A stretch of 64,000 nt of DNA from Nocardioides silvaticus (GCF_003160695.1 NZ_QGDD01000003.1:1-64000), one strand, 5' to 3'. Shown: positions 43,237 through 52,604, counted from the first letter of the stretch. Notes: generated from the letters alone by a model not told the origin. Numbers and translations are program-made.

Positions 43237-43902
43237 TCAACGACCGACGCTGGTGGTGGATTCCTTCTGCTGCCGGCGCCGCCGGATCTCCGCCCGCGCG
43301 AGGAAGAAGGCGAGCAGGACGGGCCAGACGAACTTCGCGTGGTCCAGCACCTCGCGCACCCACCCGGGCAGCGACCAGTCCGGAAGGTCGAGGTCGGGGA
43401 GCGGGAGGCCGGGGAGGTCGGGGCCGTTGACGTTCGGCAGGTTCGGCCAGGGGATGTCGGGCAGCGGCAGGGCGAAGGCGAGCTTGGCGAGCAGGGCAGC
43501 CAGCAGGATCGGGACGACGATCGTCGCGACCCCGCCGGCGGTCTGGAGGATCGTGTAGCGGGTGGGGTGGGCCAGCACCCGGTCGGCGTACGACGCCGCG
43601 GGCGAGCCGGGCTCGGGGAGGAGCTCGGTGCCGCCGACGCCGGCGAGGGCGGCGGGGTCGTCGCCGCCAGGGCCGAACAGCGTCGCGCGCCGGGGCGCGC
43701 CCAGCTGGCTGTGCCGGACGACGACCGAGCCTAGGTCGTCGCGGTCGGTCGACCGGAGGGTGATCTTGGCGTCGAGGGAGGTGCGCTCGGCGACGAGCTC
43801 GTCGTCGACGTACCACCGCACCTGGTGGCGGGTGGATCCCGCGGCCTCGACCCGGTGCGCCCGACCTGCGTCGTCCTCGAGATCCCAACGCTGCACGACC
43901 AT
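43237..43902 (-). CDS. Membrane protein with Pro/Asp/Leu linker
   Basis: This 221-aa protein begins with a beta-rich soluble domain (residues 1-75: VRWYVDDELVAERTSLDAKITL). A membrane segment (about 118-140, GGVATIVVPILLAALLAKLAFAL) follows, then a repetitive Pro-rich linker (LPDIPWPNLPNVNGPDLPGLP), a second membrane segment (FVWPVLLAFFLARAEI) and a basic tail. Its function is unknown. A CGGCCG-CGGG-CGGCCG hairpin (43215-43230) follows the stop and may terminate transcription. Confidence 0.72.
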   Translation of the reverse strand: MVVQRWDLEDDAGRAHRVEAAGSTRHQVRWYVDDELVAERTSLDAKITLRSTDRDDLGSVVVRHSQLGAPRRATLFGPGGDDPAALAGVGGTELLPEPGSPAASYADRVLAHPTRYTILQTAGGVATIVVPILLAALLAKLAFALPLPDIPWPNLPNVNGPDLPGLPLPDLDLPDWSLPGWVREVLDHAKFVWPVLLAFFLARAEIRRRRQQKESTTSVGR

Positions 43903-43983
43903 GCCTCAACGCTAGGAACCGCCGAGCAGAGGCTGCATCGGCCGCAGGTCGACGGCACCACCGACTTTGGTCGGGGGGCGGGA

Positions 43984-44922
43984 TCAGGGGTACTGCAGCC
44001 CCACGGTCTCCTCGCTGATCTCCCACAGCTTCGCGGCGGCCCGCTCGTCGCGCGCCAGCTTGGTGCGACCGACGACCTGGGGCGCACCGCCGTACTGCCC
44101 CGGGCCGCTCGGCCCGACGTAGGTGTTGCCCGGCAGGTCGGCGGTGGCGGCCATCAGTGTCGGCCAGGCGCCGGCCTGCGCGGACTGCGAGACCACCTTC
44201 ACCGCGGCGTCGAGGATGGTGGCGATGCCACCGCGGGCGCGGCCGGTCTGGCCGTTGGCGACGAGGTGGGTGCCGGCGAAGCCGGGGTGGGCGGCGAGCG
44301 CGGTGACGGGCACGCCGGCGGCGGCGCAGCGCCGGTCGAGCTCTGCGGTGAAGAGCAGGTTGGCCAGCTTGGTCTGACCGTAGACCGGCCAGCGGAAGTA
44401 GCGCCCCTGCTTCGTGCGCGGGTCGCCGAGCGGTGCCCTCGGCGCGGTCGTGTGCATCAGCGACGACACCGTGACCACCCGTCCCTGCCCGCTCGCCACC
44501 AGCTGCGGCAGCAGCAGCCCGGTCAACAGGAACGGGCCGAAGTGGTTGGTGGCCATCTGCAGCTCGAGGCCGTCCTTCGTGCGGGAGTACGGCGTCGCCA
44601 TCACCCCTGCGTTGTTGACGAGCACGTCGATCGCCCCGAGCCGCGCGGCGGCTGCGGCGGCCTTGCGCACCGAGTCCAGGCTGGCGAGATCGAGCTGGAC
44701 CGTCTCGAGCTCCGCCCCCAGCACCTCCTTGCGGATCGCCGCGGCCGTGGCGTCGACCTTGGCCGGCGTCCGGCCGGCCAGCACGACGCGGGCGCCCTTC
44801 CGCGCCAGCTCGAGCGCGGTGTAGTGCCCGAGCCCACCGATCGTGGGTCCGGTGACGACGACCGTCCGGCCGGTCTGGTCGGGAATGTCGTCGACGCGCC
44901 AGGCGCTAGCGGTCTGCGTCAC
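43984..44922 (-). CDS. SDR-family oxidoreductase (retinol dehydrogenase-like)
   Basis: This 312-aa NAD(P)-dependent reductase starts at GTG 44922, overlapping the upstream stop as GTGA. It has NNAGVM, VTVSS and the catalytic Tyr-x3-Lys in VYGQTKLANLL, in the order typical of WW-domain oxidoreductase/protochlorophyllide reductase-like SDRs. The cofactor loop reads TGPTIGGLG, one residue longer than the usual TGxxxGxG. It is co-transcribed with the mycothiol-type enzyme. The substrate is unknown. Confidence 0.87.
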   Translation of the reverse strand: MTQTASAWRVDDIPDQTGRTVVVTGPTIGGLGHYTALELARKGARVVLAGRTPAKVDATAAAIRKEVLGAELETVQLDLASLDSVRKAAAAAARLGAIDVLVNNAGVMATPYSRTKDGLELQMATNHFGPFLLTGLLLPQLVASGQGRVVTVSSLMHTTAPRAPLGDPRTKQGRYFRWPVYGQTKLANLLFTAELDRRCAAAGVPVTALAAHPGFAGTHLVANGQTGRARGGIATILDAAVKVVSQSAQAGAWPTLMAATADLPGNTYVGPSGPGQYGGAPQVVGRTKLARDERAAAKLWEISEETVGLQYP

Positions 44923-45740
44923 GGGGTGGTCCCGAGGTTCGCCACGACCTGCGCGCCGAGCTCCTGGTCGCCCTCGATCTTCACTGCGCCCGGCGCGGCG
45001 TCGCGACGGCCGCCGGCCAGCACGATGAAGCTCTCGCGGTCCATGGTCAGCCGCACGGTCGGGCCGGCGGGTGGTTCGGGGAGCCGCTGGCCGCGACCGT
45101 TCTCGTCGACCTCGACGGCGACGACCGGGCTGCCCTCGACCTCGAGCACCGCCGTGGTGCCGGGCGCCGGGCGGACCTTCTTGCCGACCACGTAGCCGAA
45201 CCCCTCGCTCAGGTAGTCGGCTGTGTGCTTCGCCGGCACGGTGTCCATCCCGCCCGGCAGGTCCAGCGCGCGGCGGATGTCCTGCTCGTGCATCCAGATG
45301 TCGAGGGGGCGGTTGCGGAGCAGCGTCTGCAGGTTCCACCCGATCATCCCGAACAGGCCGGGTGCCGGCGCAGCAGCGTCGGTGGGCGGGTCGGCCTGCA
45401 GCGCGGCGTACCGCGTCTTCGTGTGCTCGCGGATCTCGGCGGCGATCGACGCCGGGTCGCGGTCGCGCCTGGTCACGACGCCGATCTCGGTGAACTGCCC
45501 CATCGGGCCGGTCACGTGCGCCGGGGGCGGGTCGCCGATGTCGGCGGTCTCCTCCGGCCCGCCGGCCAGCAGGCTCTCCAGGTGGGCGGTGTGGGCGGCG
45601 ATCGCCTTGACGTCCCAGCCGGGCAGGTCGGTCGGCTTGTCCCACGCGTCGTCGCGGAGGGAGTCGAGGAGGGCGGTGAAGTCACCCACGGCCTGCCACC
45701 AGGCGTCGACGTAACGGGCAAGGCGCTCGGCATCGCTCAT
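44919..45740 (-). CDS. Maleylpyruvate isomerase-family (mycothiol-dependent) protein
   Basis: This 273-aa protein has the DinB-like four-helix N-domain of mycothiol-dependent maleylpyruvate isomerases: LDSLRDDAWDKPTDLPGWDVKAIAAHTAH with metal-site His50, and the later PLDIWMHEQDIRRALD with a second His. A C-terminal SCP2/alpha-beta domain follows (VRLTMDRESFIVLAGGRRD). Mycothiol is restricted to actinobacteria, which supports the organism call. It is coupled to the SDR downstream; the pathway is not determined. Confidence 0.87.
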   Translation of the reverse strand: MSDAERLARYVDAWWQAVGDFTALLDSLRDDAWDKPTDLPGWDVKAIAAHTAHLESLLAGGPEETADIGDPPPAHVTGPMGQFTEIGVVTRRDRDPASIAAEIREHTKTRYAALQADPPTDAAAPAPGLFGMIGWNLQTLLRNRPLDIWMHEQDIRRALDLPGGMDTVPAKHTADYLSEGFGYVVGKKVRPAPGTTAVLEVEGSPVVAVEVDENGRGQRLPEPPAGPTVRLTMDRESFIVLAGGRRDAAPGAVKIEGDQELGAQVVANLGTTP

Positions 45741-45761
45741 GCGGGCGATCGTAACGACGCC

Positions 45762-46349
45762 TCAGCGCACCCGGACCCGGGCGTCCACGGTGACGGGCAG
45801 GTCGCCGTACGCCTCCTCGACCTCCGTCCGCACCCGGTCGACCTTCGCCTGGTCGGAGCCCTTGGCCAGCCAGACCCACACCGACGTCTCGACGTGGGGT
45901 GCCTCCTCGACCTCCTGCGTCATCACCTCGATCAGCGTGCGGCCCTGCTGCCCCGCGACGTCCGCCGCCACCTCCGCGGCCGCCTCGACGTCAGAGACGT
46001 CGGCCTCGGACTCGAAGGTGCGCAACTCCAGCCGATCGTCGCCCCGGCGTACGACGAGGTTCCCCTCCTCGCCGGCATGGACGTCGGTCAACGCCTCGTA
46101 GACGGTCGCGAACACCGCGACCACCTGCTCGGTCGTCGCGCTGTCGCGCATCCTGACGCGCAGGTTGACGTCGGCGGAGTCGAACAGCTCCGGCTCGACG
46201 TAGTCGACCTCGGCCGCCGCCACGCCGGGCAGCGCCGCGAGGTCGTCGCCCAGCTGGAACGCCTCGTCGTCATGGCTCGAGAGCGCGCAGCCGGCAGAGG
46301 TGGCGGCGACGAGCGCCAGGACGGGGAGTACGGCGGTGCGGGTGCTCAT
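45762..46349 (-). CDS. Lipoprotein with unknown beta-alpha repeat domain
   Basis: This 195-aa protein has a signal peptide ending in ATSAGC (Cys near residue 21) and is therefore lipid-anchored. The remainder has two similar beta-alpha-beta halves: VAAAEVDYVEPELFDSADVNLRVRM and TSVWVWLAKGSDQAKVDRVRTEVEEAYGDLPVTVDARVRVR. It resembles the ferredoxin-like repeats seen in several actinobacterial lipoproteins. The function is unknown. Confidence 0.72.
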   Translation of the reverse strand: MSTRTAVLPVLALVAATSAGCALSSHDDEAFQLGDDLAALPGVAAAEVDYVEPELFDSADVNLRVRMRDSATTEQVVAVFATVYEALTDVHAGEEGNLVVRRGDDRLELRTFESEADVSDVEAAAEVAADVAGQQGRTLIEVMTQEVEEAPHVETSVWVWLAKGSDQAKVDRVRTEVEEAYGDLPVTVDARVRVR

Positions 46350-46396
46350 GGCTCCAGCGTCGGCGTTCGCCGGGCCGGGCGCCTGAGCACGGCTAC

Positions 46397-47425
46397 TCAT
46401 CTCCCGAGGTAGCGGGCCACCCTCGGCACGTCGTCGGTGAAGCGCAGCCGCGCTCCGTAGAGCACCCGCCGCGCGTCCGGTCCGCGCCCACCGGCGACGA
46501 ACGGTGGCTCCGGCGGGCGGCCGTTGTCGTTGCGCACCCAGCCGTGGAAGTAGAGCAGCGGCTTGCCGTCGGCGACGAGCACGTCGCCGCCACCCGGGCC
46601 GCACAGCCCGTCGGTGGTCGTTCTGTTGAGCAGCACCCGGCGCGGCCGGAGCGGCCAGGTCGCGAGGTCGGTCGAGCGCCGCCAGACCGTGCGATAGCTG
46701 CACTTCGACCAGATGTCCTCCGACGTGAACAGGTGGTAGTACCCGCCGCGGCGCAGCACGACGGGGTTCTCCATCACCCAGCCGGCGCGCACCAGCTCGA
46801 TACTCGTCCGGCCCGCGGCCGGCGCCAGCCCGCGCGGCCCGAGTGGCAGCAGACGGATCGAGGAGGGGATGCGGTCGGTCTTGTAGAGGAGGTAGGCCGT
46901 GCCGTCCTCGTCGCGGAAGTAGGACGGGTCGATCACCCCGCGGGCCGGGAGGTTGCCCGCGCCGGGCACGGTGTCGTGGGCCCGCGGCGTCCGGGCCCGG
47001 CGGTAGCAGACCAGCGGGCGCTCGTCGACGGGCCGGAAGGCGCCGTACGCCGTCGGGCTGGTGGCGGTGCCGATGCACCGGCCGCCGCGACCGAGGCCGG
47101 CGACGCGGACGGAGTAGTAGAGCACCCAGCGGCCATCGATCTTCGCGAGATCGGCGGCCCAGATGTCGCCGTCGTCGATCGCCCAGCGCGGGAGCCGGGA
47201 CAGCGCCGGCCGGATCCACCGCCAGCCCCGGCCCGGGTCCCACCGCGCGCGGCGGACGAGCGGGCCGGTCGCGACCAGCACCCGTCCGTCGCGGGTCTCG
47301 ACGACGCTCGGGTCGCCGGTGCGGTCGGTGGTGAGGATCGGGTCGGGGTACGCCGACGCAGGGCCGGTCACGGCGAGCGCCACCACCGCCGCCAGCACGG
47401 TCAACGCGGCGCGGACAGGGAGCAC
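46397..47425 (-). CDS. Secreted glycoside hydrolase, GH43-like five-bladed propeller
   Basis: This 342-aa exported protein starts at GTG. Its signal peptide cleaves near ASAYPDPI. GH43-type catalytic positions are plausible: Asp in DPSVVETRDG, Asp in GVIDPSYFRDEDG and Glu in WVMENPVVLRRGGYYHLF. The blade signature YYLFTS-type (YYHLFTSEDIW) and a late FHGW are present. It would cut arabinan, xylan or related polymers outside the cell. Which sugar bond it cuts is not evident. Confidence 0.82.
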   Translation of the reverse strand: MLPVRAALTVLAAVVALAVTGPASAYPDPILTTDRTGDPSVVETRDGRVLVATGPLVRRARWDPGRGWRWIRPALSRLPRWAIDDGDIWAADLAKIDGRWVLYYSVRVAGLGRGGRCIGTATSPTAYGAFRPVDERPLVCYRRARTPRAHDTVPGAGNLPARGVIDPSYFRDEDGTAYLLYKTDRIPSSIRLLPLGPRGLAPAAGRTSIELVRAGWVMENPVVLRRGGYYHLFTSEDIWSKCSYRTVWRRSTDLATWPLRPRRVLLNRTTTDGLCGPGGGDVLVADGKPLLYFHGWVRNDNGRPPEPPFVAGGRGPDARRVLYGARLRFTDDVPRVARYLGR

Positions 47426-47440
47426 GCGCCGGACTCTAGG

Positions 47441-48043
47441 TCAGCCGAGCGCCAGGGACAGGGCGATTGCCAACATCGTCAGGCCGATGAGCACGTCGAG
47501 CACCTGCCACGCGCGCGGCGTTGCGAGCAGCCGCTGGAACGCGCCCGCGCCGTAGCCGAGGCCGGTGAACCACACGATGCTCGCGACGACCGCACCGGCG
47601 GCGAACCACCAGCGGTCCCTGCCGCCCTGCTGGTTGGCGATCGAGCCGAGCAGCAGCACGGTGTCGAGGTAGACGTGCGGGTTGAGGAAAGTCAGCGCGA
47701 GCGCGCGGCCGACCGCCGAACGGCGGGAGGGTGCCCCGGCCCGCGCCGCCTCGAGGGTCTCGGGCTTGCGCGCCCGCCACAGCGACATCGCCGCGTAGGT
47801 GACCAGGAACGCGACCCCGAGCCAGCGCACCACGTCGAGCACCCAGTCGGCGTGCTCGACGATCGCGCCGATGCCGCTGACGCCGGCGGTGATGAGGAGG
47901 GCGTCGGCGAGGGCGCAGACCGCGACCACCGGGCCGACGTACTGGCGGGCGAGGCCCTGCCGCAGCACGAACGCGTTCTGCGCCCCGATCGCGACGATCA
48001 GGGACAGGCCGGTGAGCAGGCCGGCGGCGGCAGCGGTGGTCAT
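47441..48043 (-). CDS. lysE: LysE/ArgO-family amino acid exporter
   Basis: This 200-aa membrane protein has about six helices, beginning GLLTGLSLIVAIGAQNAFVLRQGL, the signature of LysE/ArgO exporters, and with FLNPHVYLDTVLLLG in the middle. It exports basic amino acids such as lysine or arginine when they accumulate. It is divergent from a LysG/ArgP-like regulator with 70 nt between them, the classical arrangement for this transporter. Confidence 0.92.
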   Translation of the reverse strand: MTTAAAAGLLTGLSLIVAIGAQNAFVLRQGLARQYVGPVVAVCALADALLITAGVSGIGAIVEHADWVLDVVRWLGVAFLVTYAAMSLWRARKPETLEAARAGAPSRRSAVGRALALTFLNPHVYLDTVLLLGSIANQQGGRDRWWFAAGAVVASIVWFTGLGYGAGAFQRLLATPRAWQVLDVLIGLTMLAIALSLALG

Positions 48044-48113
48044 GCCGTCGAACGTAGGACCGTTCCGCCGTTCAGGCCAGCGAATGATTCTTCGGATCCA
48101 TTAGCGTTGCTTC

Positions 48114-49016
48114 ATGACACCGCAGCCCGCCCAGCTGGAGGCGCTCGTCGCCATCGCCGATCAGGGCTCGTTCGAGGCGGCCGCCAAGGCGCTGCACGTG
48201 ACCGCCAGCGCGGTCAGCCAGCGGATCCGCGCCCTGGAGACGATGGCCGGCCAGGTGCTGGTCAGCCGGACCACGCCGTGCCGCCCGACCGCGGCCGGAG
48301 CGGCGTACGTCCGCCTGGGGCGACAGACCCGGCTGCTGTACGACGAGGCGCGGCTCGCCGTCGACGACGCGGACCACCCGGACGTCGTGGTTGGCCTGGC
48401 GGTCGCGGTCAACGCCGACTCGCTCGCGACCTGGTTCCGCGACGTGCTGTCGGTCGTCGCCGGTTGGGACAACGTGGCACTCCGGCTGCGGGTCGAGGAC
48501 CAGGCCTGGTCCGCCGACCTGCTGCGCAGCGGCGAGGTGCTGGCGGCGGTGACCAGCGACCCCACCCCGGTACAGGGGTGCGCGGTCGAGCCGCTCGGCG
48601 TGCTGCGGTACGGCGCCGCCGCGTCACCCGAGCTCGTCGAGCGCTGGCGCCGCGGGCGCGGGATCGACTGGGAGCGGATGCCGGTCGTGGTGTTCAACGA
48701 GAAGGACGAGCTCCAGCACCAGCTGCTCGCCCGCCGCGGCGTCACCCCCCGCGTCGAGCACCGGGTGCCCACGTCCACCGACTTCCACGAGGCGGTCCGC
48801 CGCGGGCTCGGCTGGTGCACCCTCCCCGAGCCGCAGCTGCTGCCCGACCTCGAGGCCGGCCGGCTGGTGCGGCTCCCCGGGCGCGAGCAGGACCACCGCA
48901 TCGACGTACCGCTCTATTGGCAGCGCTGGCGCCTCGACTCCCCCGTCCTCGCCCGGCTGACGGAGTCGGTCCACGCGGCCGCCCGCGCCCACCTCCGCCG
49001 ACCCGTCGCAAGCTAG
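48114..49016 (+). CDS. lysG: LysR-family regulator of the exporter (LysG/ArgP)
   Basis: This 300-aa LysR-type regulator has an N-terminal winged helix (LEALVAIADQGSFEAAAKALHVTASAVSQRIRALE, about residues 8-60). A type 2 periplasmic-binding-like effector domain (VVVGLAVAVNADSLATWF onwards) follows. LysG and ArgP bind lysine, histidine or arginine and turn on the exporter. The 70-nt gap contains an imperfect dyad, AATGATTC...GGATCCATT (about 48082-48101), a good candidate operator. Confidence 0.92.
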   Translation: MTPQPAQLEALVAIADQGSFEAAAKALHVTASAVSQRIRALETMAGQVLVSRTTPCRPTAAGAAYVRLGRQTRLLYDEARLAVDDADHPDVVVGLAVAVNADSLATWFRDVLSVVAGWDNVALRLRVEDQAWSADLLRSGEVLAAVTSDPTPVQGCAVEPLGVLRYGAAASPELVERWRRGRGIDWERMPVVVFNEKDELQHQLLARRGVTPRVEHRVPTSTDFHEAVRRGLGWCTLPEPQLLPDLEAGRLVRLPGREQDHRIDVPLYWQRWRLDSPVLARLTESVHAAARAHLRRPVAS

Positions 49017-49030
49017 CGCGAAAAATGCGC

Positions 49031-49059
49031 CGACCCGGCCCGAAGCTCGGGCCGGGTCG
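49031..49059. terminator. Bidirectional terminator sharing the 32-bp-array core
   Basis: CGACCCGGCCCGA (49031-49043) and TCGGGCCGGGTCG (49047-49059) make a perfect 13-bp stem with a 3-nt loop. It lies between the convergent lysG and acyl-CoA dehydrogenase genes. Its ends, CGACCCGG and CCGGGTCG, are the same as in the array at 24711. Confidence 0.8.
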
Positions 49060-49073
49060 ACGATTCGATCAGG

Positions 49074-50945
49074 TCAGAATGCAGCCTCGTCGAGGTCCAT
49101 CACCGTCAGGTCGGTGGCCTCGGCGATCGCCCGCTCGGCCGTGAGGCGCGGCAGGTTGGTGGCGGCGAAGAACTGCGCGGCCGCGACCTTGCCCTCGTAG
49201 AAGGCCTTGTCCGAGCCCGGGTCGCCGGCCAGCTTCTCCAGCGCGACCTCGGCCTGGCGCAGCAGCAGCCAGCCGCAGACGACGTCACCGAGCAGCATCA
49301 GCAGGCGGGTGGTGTTGAGGCCCACCTTGTAGATGTTGCGCAGATCGCCGCCGTTGCTGACGTCGGCCGACATCAGGTCGTTGATCATGTGGCCGACCAG
49401 CGCGTTGGCGTCCTCGAGAGCGGTGGCGAGCAGCGCCCGCTCGTTCTTGAGGCGACCGTTGCCGGCCTCGGAGTCGATGAACGACTGGATCTCGCCGGCG
49501 AGGTGGCCGAGCGCCTTGCCCTGGTCCTTGACGATCTTCCGGAAGAAGAAGTCCTGGCCCTGGATCGCCGTGGTGCCCTCGTAGAGGGTGTCGATCTTGG
49601 CGTCGCGGACGTACTGCTCGACCGGGTACTCCTGCAGGAAGCCCGAACCGCCGAACGTCTGCAGCGACTCGGTGCCCAGCAGCACCCACGAGCGCTCGGA
49701 GCCGTAGCCCTTCACGATCGGGAGCAGCAGGTCGTTGACGGCCTCGGCGAGCTTGTCCTCCTCGCCGTTGGCCGAGGCGATCATCACCTTGTCCTGCCAG
49801 GTGGCGGTGTAGAGCACGAGCGCGCGCATCGCCTCGGCGAAGGACTTCTGCACCATCAGCGAGCGACGGACGTCGGGGTGGTGGGTGATCGTCACCCGCG
49901 GCGCGGTCTTGTCGGAGGCCTGGGTCAGGTCGGCGCCCTGGACGCGCTCCTTGGCGTACTCCAGCGCGTTGAGGTAGCCGGTCGACAGCGTGGCGATGGC
50001 CTTGGTGCCCACCATCATCCGCGCGTTCTCGATGACCTGGAACATCTGGGCGATGCCGTTGTGCACCTCGCCGACCAGCCAGCCCTTGGCCGGCTCGCCG
50101 CCGCCGACCTGCGGGTCGCCGAAGGTGACCTCGCAGGTGTTGGACACCTTGATGCCCATCTTGTGCTCGACGTTGGTGACGTAGGCGCCGTTGCGCTCGC
50201 CGGTGAGCTCACCGGTCTCGTGGTCGAAGTGGTACTTCGGCACGATGAACATGCTCAGACCCTTGGTGCCGGGACCGCCGTGGCCCTCGACGCCGACCGG
50301 GCGGGCGAGCACCAGGTGGATGATGTTCTCCTGCAGGTCGGACTCGGCGCTGGTGATGAAGCGCTTGACGCCCTCGATGTTCCAGGAGCCGTCGTCGTTG
50401 GCGGTGGCCTTCGCGCGACCGGCGCCGACGTCGGAGCCGGCGTCCGGCTCGGTCAGCACCATGGTGGCGCCCCACTGCTTCTCGACGATGATCTCGGCGA
50501 TCCGCTTGTCGCGGTCGGTGCCGTTCTTCTCGATGACGCCGGCGAACGCGGGGCCGCAGGCGTACATCCAGATCGGCGCGTTGGCGCCGAGCACCATCTC
50601 CGCGATCGACCAGTTGACCGAGGACGGGGCCTGCTGGCCGCCGATGCTCTCCGGGATCTGGAGGCGCCAGAACTCGGCCTCCATCCAGGCTTCGTAGCTC
50701 TTCTTGAAGGACTCGGGGAGCGACGCCGTGTTGGTCTTCGGGTCGAAGACGGGCGGGTTGCGGTCGCTGTCCTCGTACGACGACGCGAGGTCCTCGCGGG
50801 AGATCCGGTCGACCTCGGCGAGGATCTCGCGCACGGTGTCGACGTCGTACTCCGCGAACGGGCCCGACCCCAGGATCTCGTCCCGCCCGAGCACCTCGAA
50901 CAGGTTGAACTCGATGTCGCGCAGGTTGCTCTTGTAGTGGCTCAC
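49074..50945 (-). CDS. Acyl-CoA dehydrogenase (FadE5-like)
   Basis: This 623-aa flavoprotein starts at GTG. It is longer than typical 380-aa members and matches the FadE5/long ACAD group with a C-terminal extension. Motifs are the FAD/substrate segments [13 protein letters not shown] and [13 protein letters not shown], and the catalytic-type Glu in [14 protein letters not shown]. It oxidises acyl-CoA to the 2-enoyl form in beta-oxidation and needs an electron-transfer flavoprotein. It is divergent from an Rrf2-type regulator with a 149-nt gap. Confidence 0.92.
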   Translation of the reverse strand: MSHYKSNLRDIEFNLFEVLGRDEILGSGPFAEYDVDTVREILAEVDRISREDLASSYEDSDRNPPVFDPKTNTASLPESFKKSYEAWMEAEFWRLQIPESIGGQQAPSSVNWSIAEMVLGANAPIWMYACGPAFAGVIEKNGTDRDKRIAEIIVEKQWGATMVLTEPDAGSDVGAGRAKATANDDGSWNIEGVKRFITSAESDLQENIIHLVLARPVGVEGHGGPGTKGLSMFIVPKYHFDHETGELTGERNGAYVTNVEHKMGIKVSNTCEVTFGDPQVGGGEPAKGWLVGEVHNGIAQMFQVIENARMMVGTKAIATLSTGYLNALEYAKERVQGADLTQASDKTAPRVTITHHPDVRRSLMVQKSFAEAMRALVLYTATWQDKVMIASANGEEDKLAEAVNDLLLPIVKGYGSERSWVLLGTESLQTFGGSGFLQEYPVEQYVRDAKIDTLYEGTTAIQGQDFFFRKIVKDQGKALGHLAGEIQSFIDSEAGNGRLKNERALLATALEDANALVGHMINDLMSADVSNGGDLRNIYKVGLNTTRLLMLLGDVVCGWLLLRQAEVALEKLAGDPGSDKAFYEGKVAAAQFFAATNLPRLTAERAIAEATDLTVMDLDEAAF

Positions 50946-51094
50946 AATCCCACCGTTCTTCTTCGATAGCAGGTGTTGGTGGCAGCGGCATTCAGGCTAC
51001 TCACCGGTAACTTAATGATACGTGGGGCGCTAACCCCAAGCAAGCACGGCGGCATGTGAAGTGAATCGATCATCAAATCTGGAACACTGGACAC

Positions 51095-51553
51095 ATGCGA
51101 GTTTCCGCCAAGTCCGACTACGCGCTGCGCGCCCTGATCGAGATGGCGGGACGCGAGGACGGTCGCGCCGTCAGCGCCGAGGAGCTCGGCCGCCTGCAGG
51201 ACATCCCGCACGGCTTCCTCCAGGCGATCCTCGCCGACCTGCGCCGCGCGGGCGTCGTGATGTCGCAGCGTGGCCAGTCAGGCGGCTGGCGGATGGGGCG
51301 CGCCGCCGCCGAGGTCTCGGTCGCCGACGTGATCCGCGCCGTGGACGGTCCCCTCGTCTCGGTCTACGGGCTGCGTCCCGAGGCGGTCAGCTACAACGAC
51401 TCCGCCGAGGTGCTCCAGCACGTCTGGATCGCCGCCCGCAGCTCCCTGCGCGAGGTCTTCGAGGAGGTCTCGATCCAGCAGCTGGCCGACGCCGACCTCC
51501 CCGCGGCTGTGACCAAGCGCACCGCCGACGAGGACGCCTGGAAGGCGCACTGA
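51095..51553 (+). CDS. Rrf2-family transcriptional regulator lacking Cys ligands
   Basis: This 152-aa protein has the Rrf2 winged helix MRVSAKSDYALRALIEMA, the GFLQAILADLRRAGVVMSQRG recognition part and GGW at the wing. It contains no Cys at all, so it cannot bind the Fe-S cluster that IscR and NsrR use. Its signal must be different. It is divergent from the FadE5-like gene, which is its likely target. The gap includes an AT-rich segment (TTAATGATA near 51010) suited to promoters. Confidence 0.88.
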   Translation: MRVSAKSDYALRALIEMAGREDGRAVSAEELGRLQDIPHGFLQAILADLRRAGVVMSQRGQSGGWRMGRAAAEVSVADVIRAVDGPLVSVYGLRPEAVSYNDSAEVLQHVWIAARSSLREVFEEVSIQQLADADLPAAVTKRTADEDAWKAH

Positions 51554-51569
51554 CGGTCGTCGCGCGACC

Positions 51570-51928
51570 TGCGTCTCGATACGTCGCTCGCTGCGCTCGC
51601 TCCTACTCGACGACCGACCGAGCCAACCGGTCGTCGAGTAGCCCGAGCCGCCAGGCGAGGGCGTATCGGACGCCAACCGGTCGTCAAGTAGCCCGAGCCG
51701 CCAGGCGAGGGCGTATCGAGACGCCAACCGGTCGTCGAGTAGCCCGAGCCGCCAGGCGAGGGCGTATCGAGACGCCAACCGGTCGTCGAGTAGCCCGAGC
51801 CGCCAGGCGAGGGCGTATCGAGACGCCCGCACCCGAACGACCACCTCGCGACCGCCGACAGGTCACAGCGTCTCGATACGTCGCTCGCTGCGCTCGCTCC
51901 TACTCGACGACCGACCGAGCAACCGGTC
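51570..51928. repeat. 51-bp tandem expansion of the intergenic repeat family
   Basis: The unit starting AACCGGTCGTCGAGTAG occurs at 51625, 51675, 51726 and 51777 (steps of 50, 51 and 51; the first copy lacks one base and the second reads GTCAAGTAG). It is flanked on both sides by inverted copies containing CGTCTCGATACGTCGCTCGC (at about 51571 and 51869) and CTACTCGACGACC. It fills the gap between convergent genes ending at 51553 and 51930. There is no gene in it. Confidence 0.87.
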
Positions 51929-51929
51929 G

Positions 51930-52604
51930 TCAGGCGACCCGCAGCCGCTTCTTCGCCTTCCGGCGCCGACGCTCGCTCTCGTCGCGCCACCGCTCGAGGC
52001 TGCGGTTGCGGCGGGCGAGCCGCTCGATCTCGCGTCGCGCCTCGTCGAGCGAGGTGACCGGCAGGGCGCCGGCGGGGTCGGGGACGTCGGCCAGGCCGAG
52101 CGACGCCGTACCGAAACCGACGGTGCGGCCGAACGCCTTCCAGATCCGCTCGGGCGTCGCGTCCTCGAGGCGTACGACGTGCAGCCGCTCGGGCTTGCGC
52201 ACCGCACCGAACCAGCGGTCGACCACGTCGTCGAGGTGGTCGTAGGGTCCGGCCGTCACCACCACGTGGACCTGCATCCCGACCAGCCCGTCGAGGAGCA
52301 GGTCGATCTCGGGGCGGTTCGCGCCGACCATCATCGGCAGGCTGACGACGACCGGCAGGTTGCCCCTCCAGGCGCGGCGGCACAGCGCCGCCCACTGGCC
52401 CTCGACCTCGGGACGCTCGTAGCCCCAGGCGCGGTGGGCGCGCAGGATCTCCAGGGAGGCGAGGAAGGTCTCCTCCGCGGATCGCGCCGGCACCTCGAAG
52501 CCGAGCTCGAGGATCGCCTCGCGGTGGTGGACCAAAGCGGCCTCGACGACGTCGCCGGTGCCGGGCATCCCCACGTGCAGGTAGGCCTTGCGCTTCTTGC
52601 TCAT
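51930..52604 (-). CDS. Sulfotransferase-like protein with degenerate P-loop
   Basis: This 224-aa protein begins with KAYLHVGMPGTGDVVEAAL, which resembles the VGLPKTGTT phosphosulfate loop of bacterial sulfotransferases, with Gly in place of Lys and Asp in place of Thr. The middle segment HVVVTAGPYDHLDDVVDRWF fits the same family, and the tail is a basic coiled helix (ERLARRNRSLERWRDESERRRRKAKKR). It may have lost catalysis and become a binding protein. Such genes often sit in cell-surface glycan loci, but no such genes surround this one. Confidence 0.68.
   Translation of the reverse strand: MSKKRKAYLHVGMPGTGDVVEAALVHHREAILELGFEVPARSAEETFLASLEILRAHRAWGYERPEVEGQWAALCRRAWRGNLPVVVSLPMMVGANRPEIDLLLDGLVGMQVHVVVTAGPYDHLDDVVDRWFGAVRKPERLHVVRLEDATPERIWKAFGRTVGFGTASLGLADVPDPAGALPVTSLDEARREIERLARRNRSLERWRDESERRRRKAKKRLRVA

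Noticed and set aside
51570..51928. CRISPR array or coding tandem repeat
   Set aside because: Units are contiguous without unique spacers, and the frames across them match the intergenic repeat seen elsewhere.
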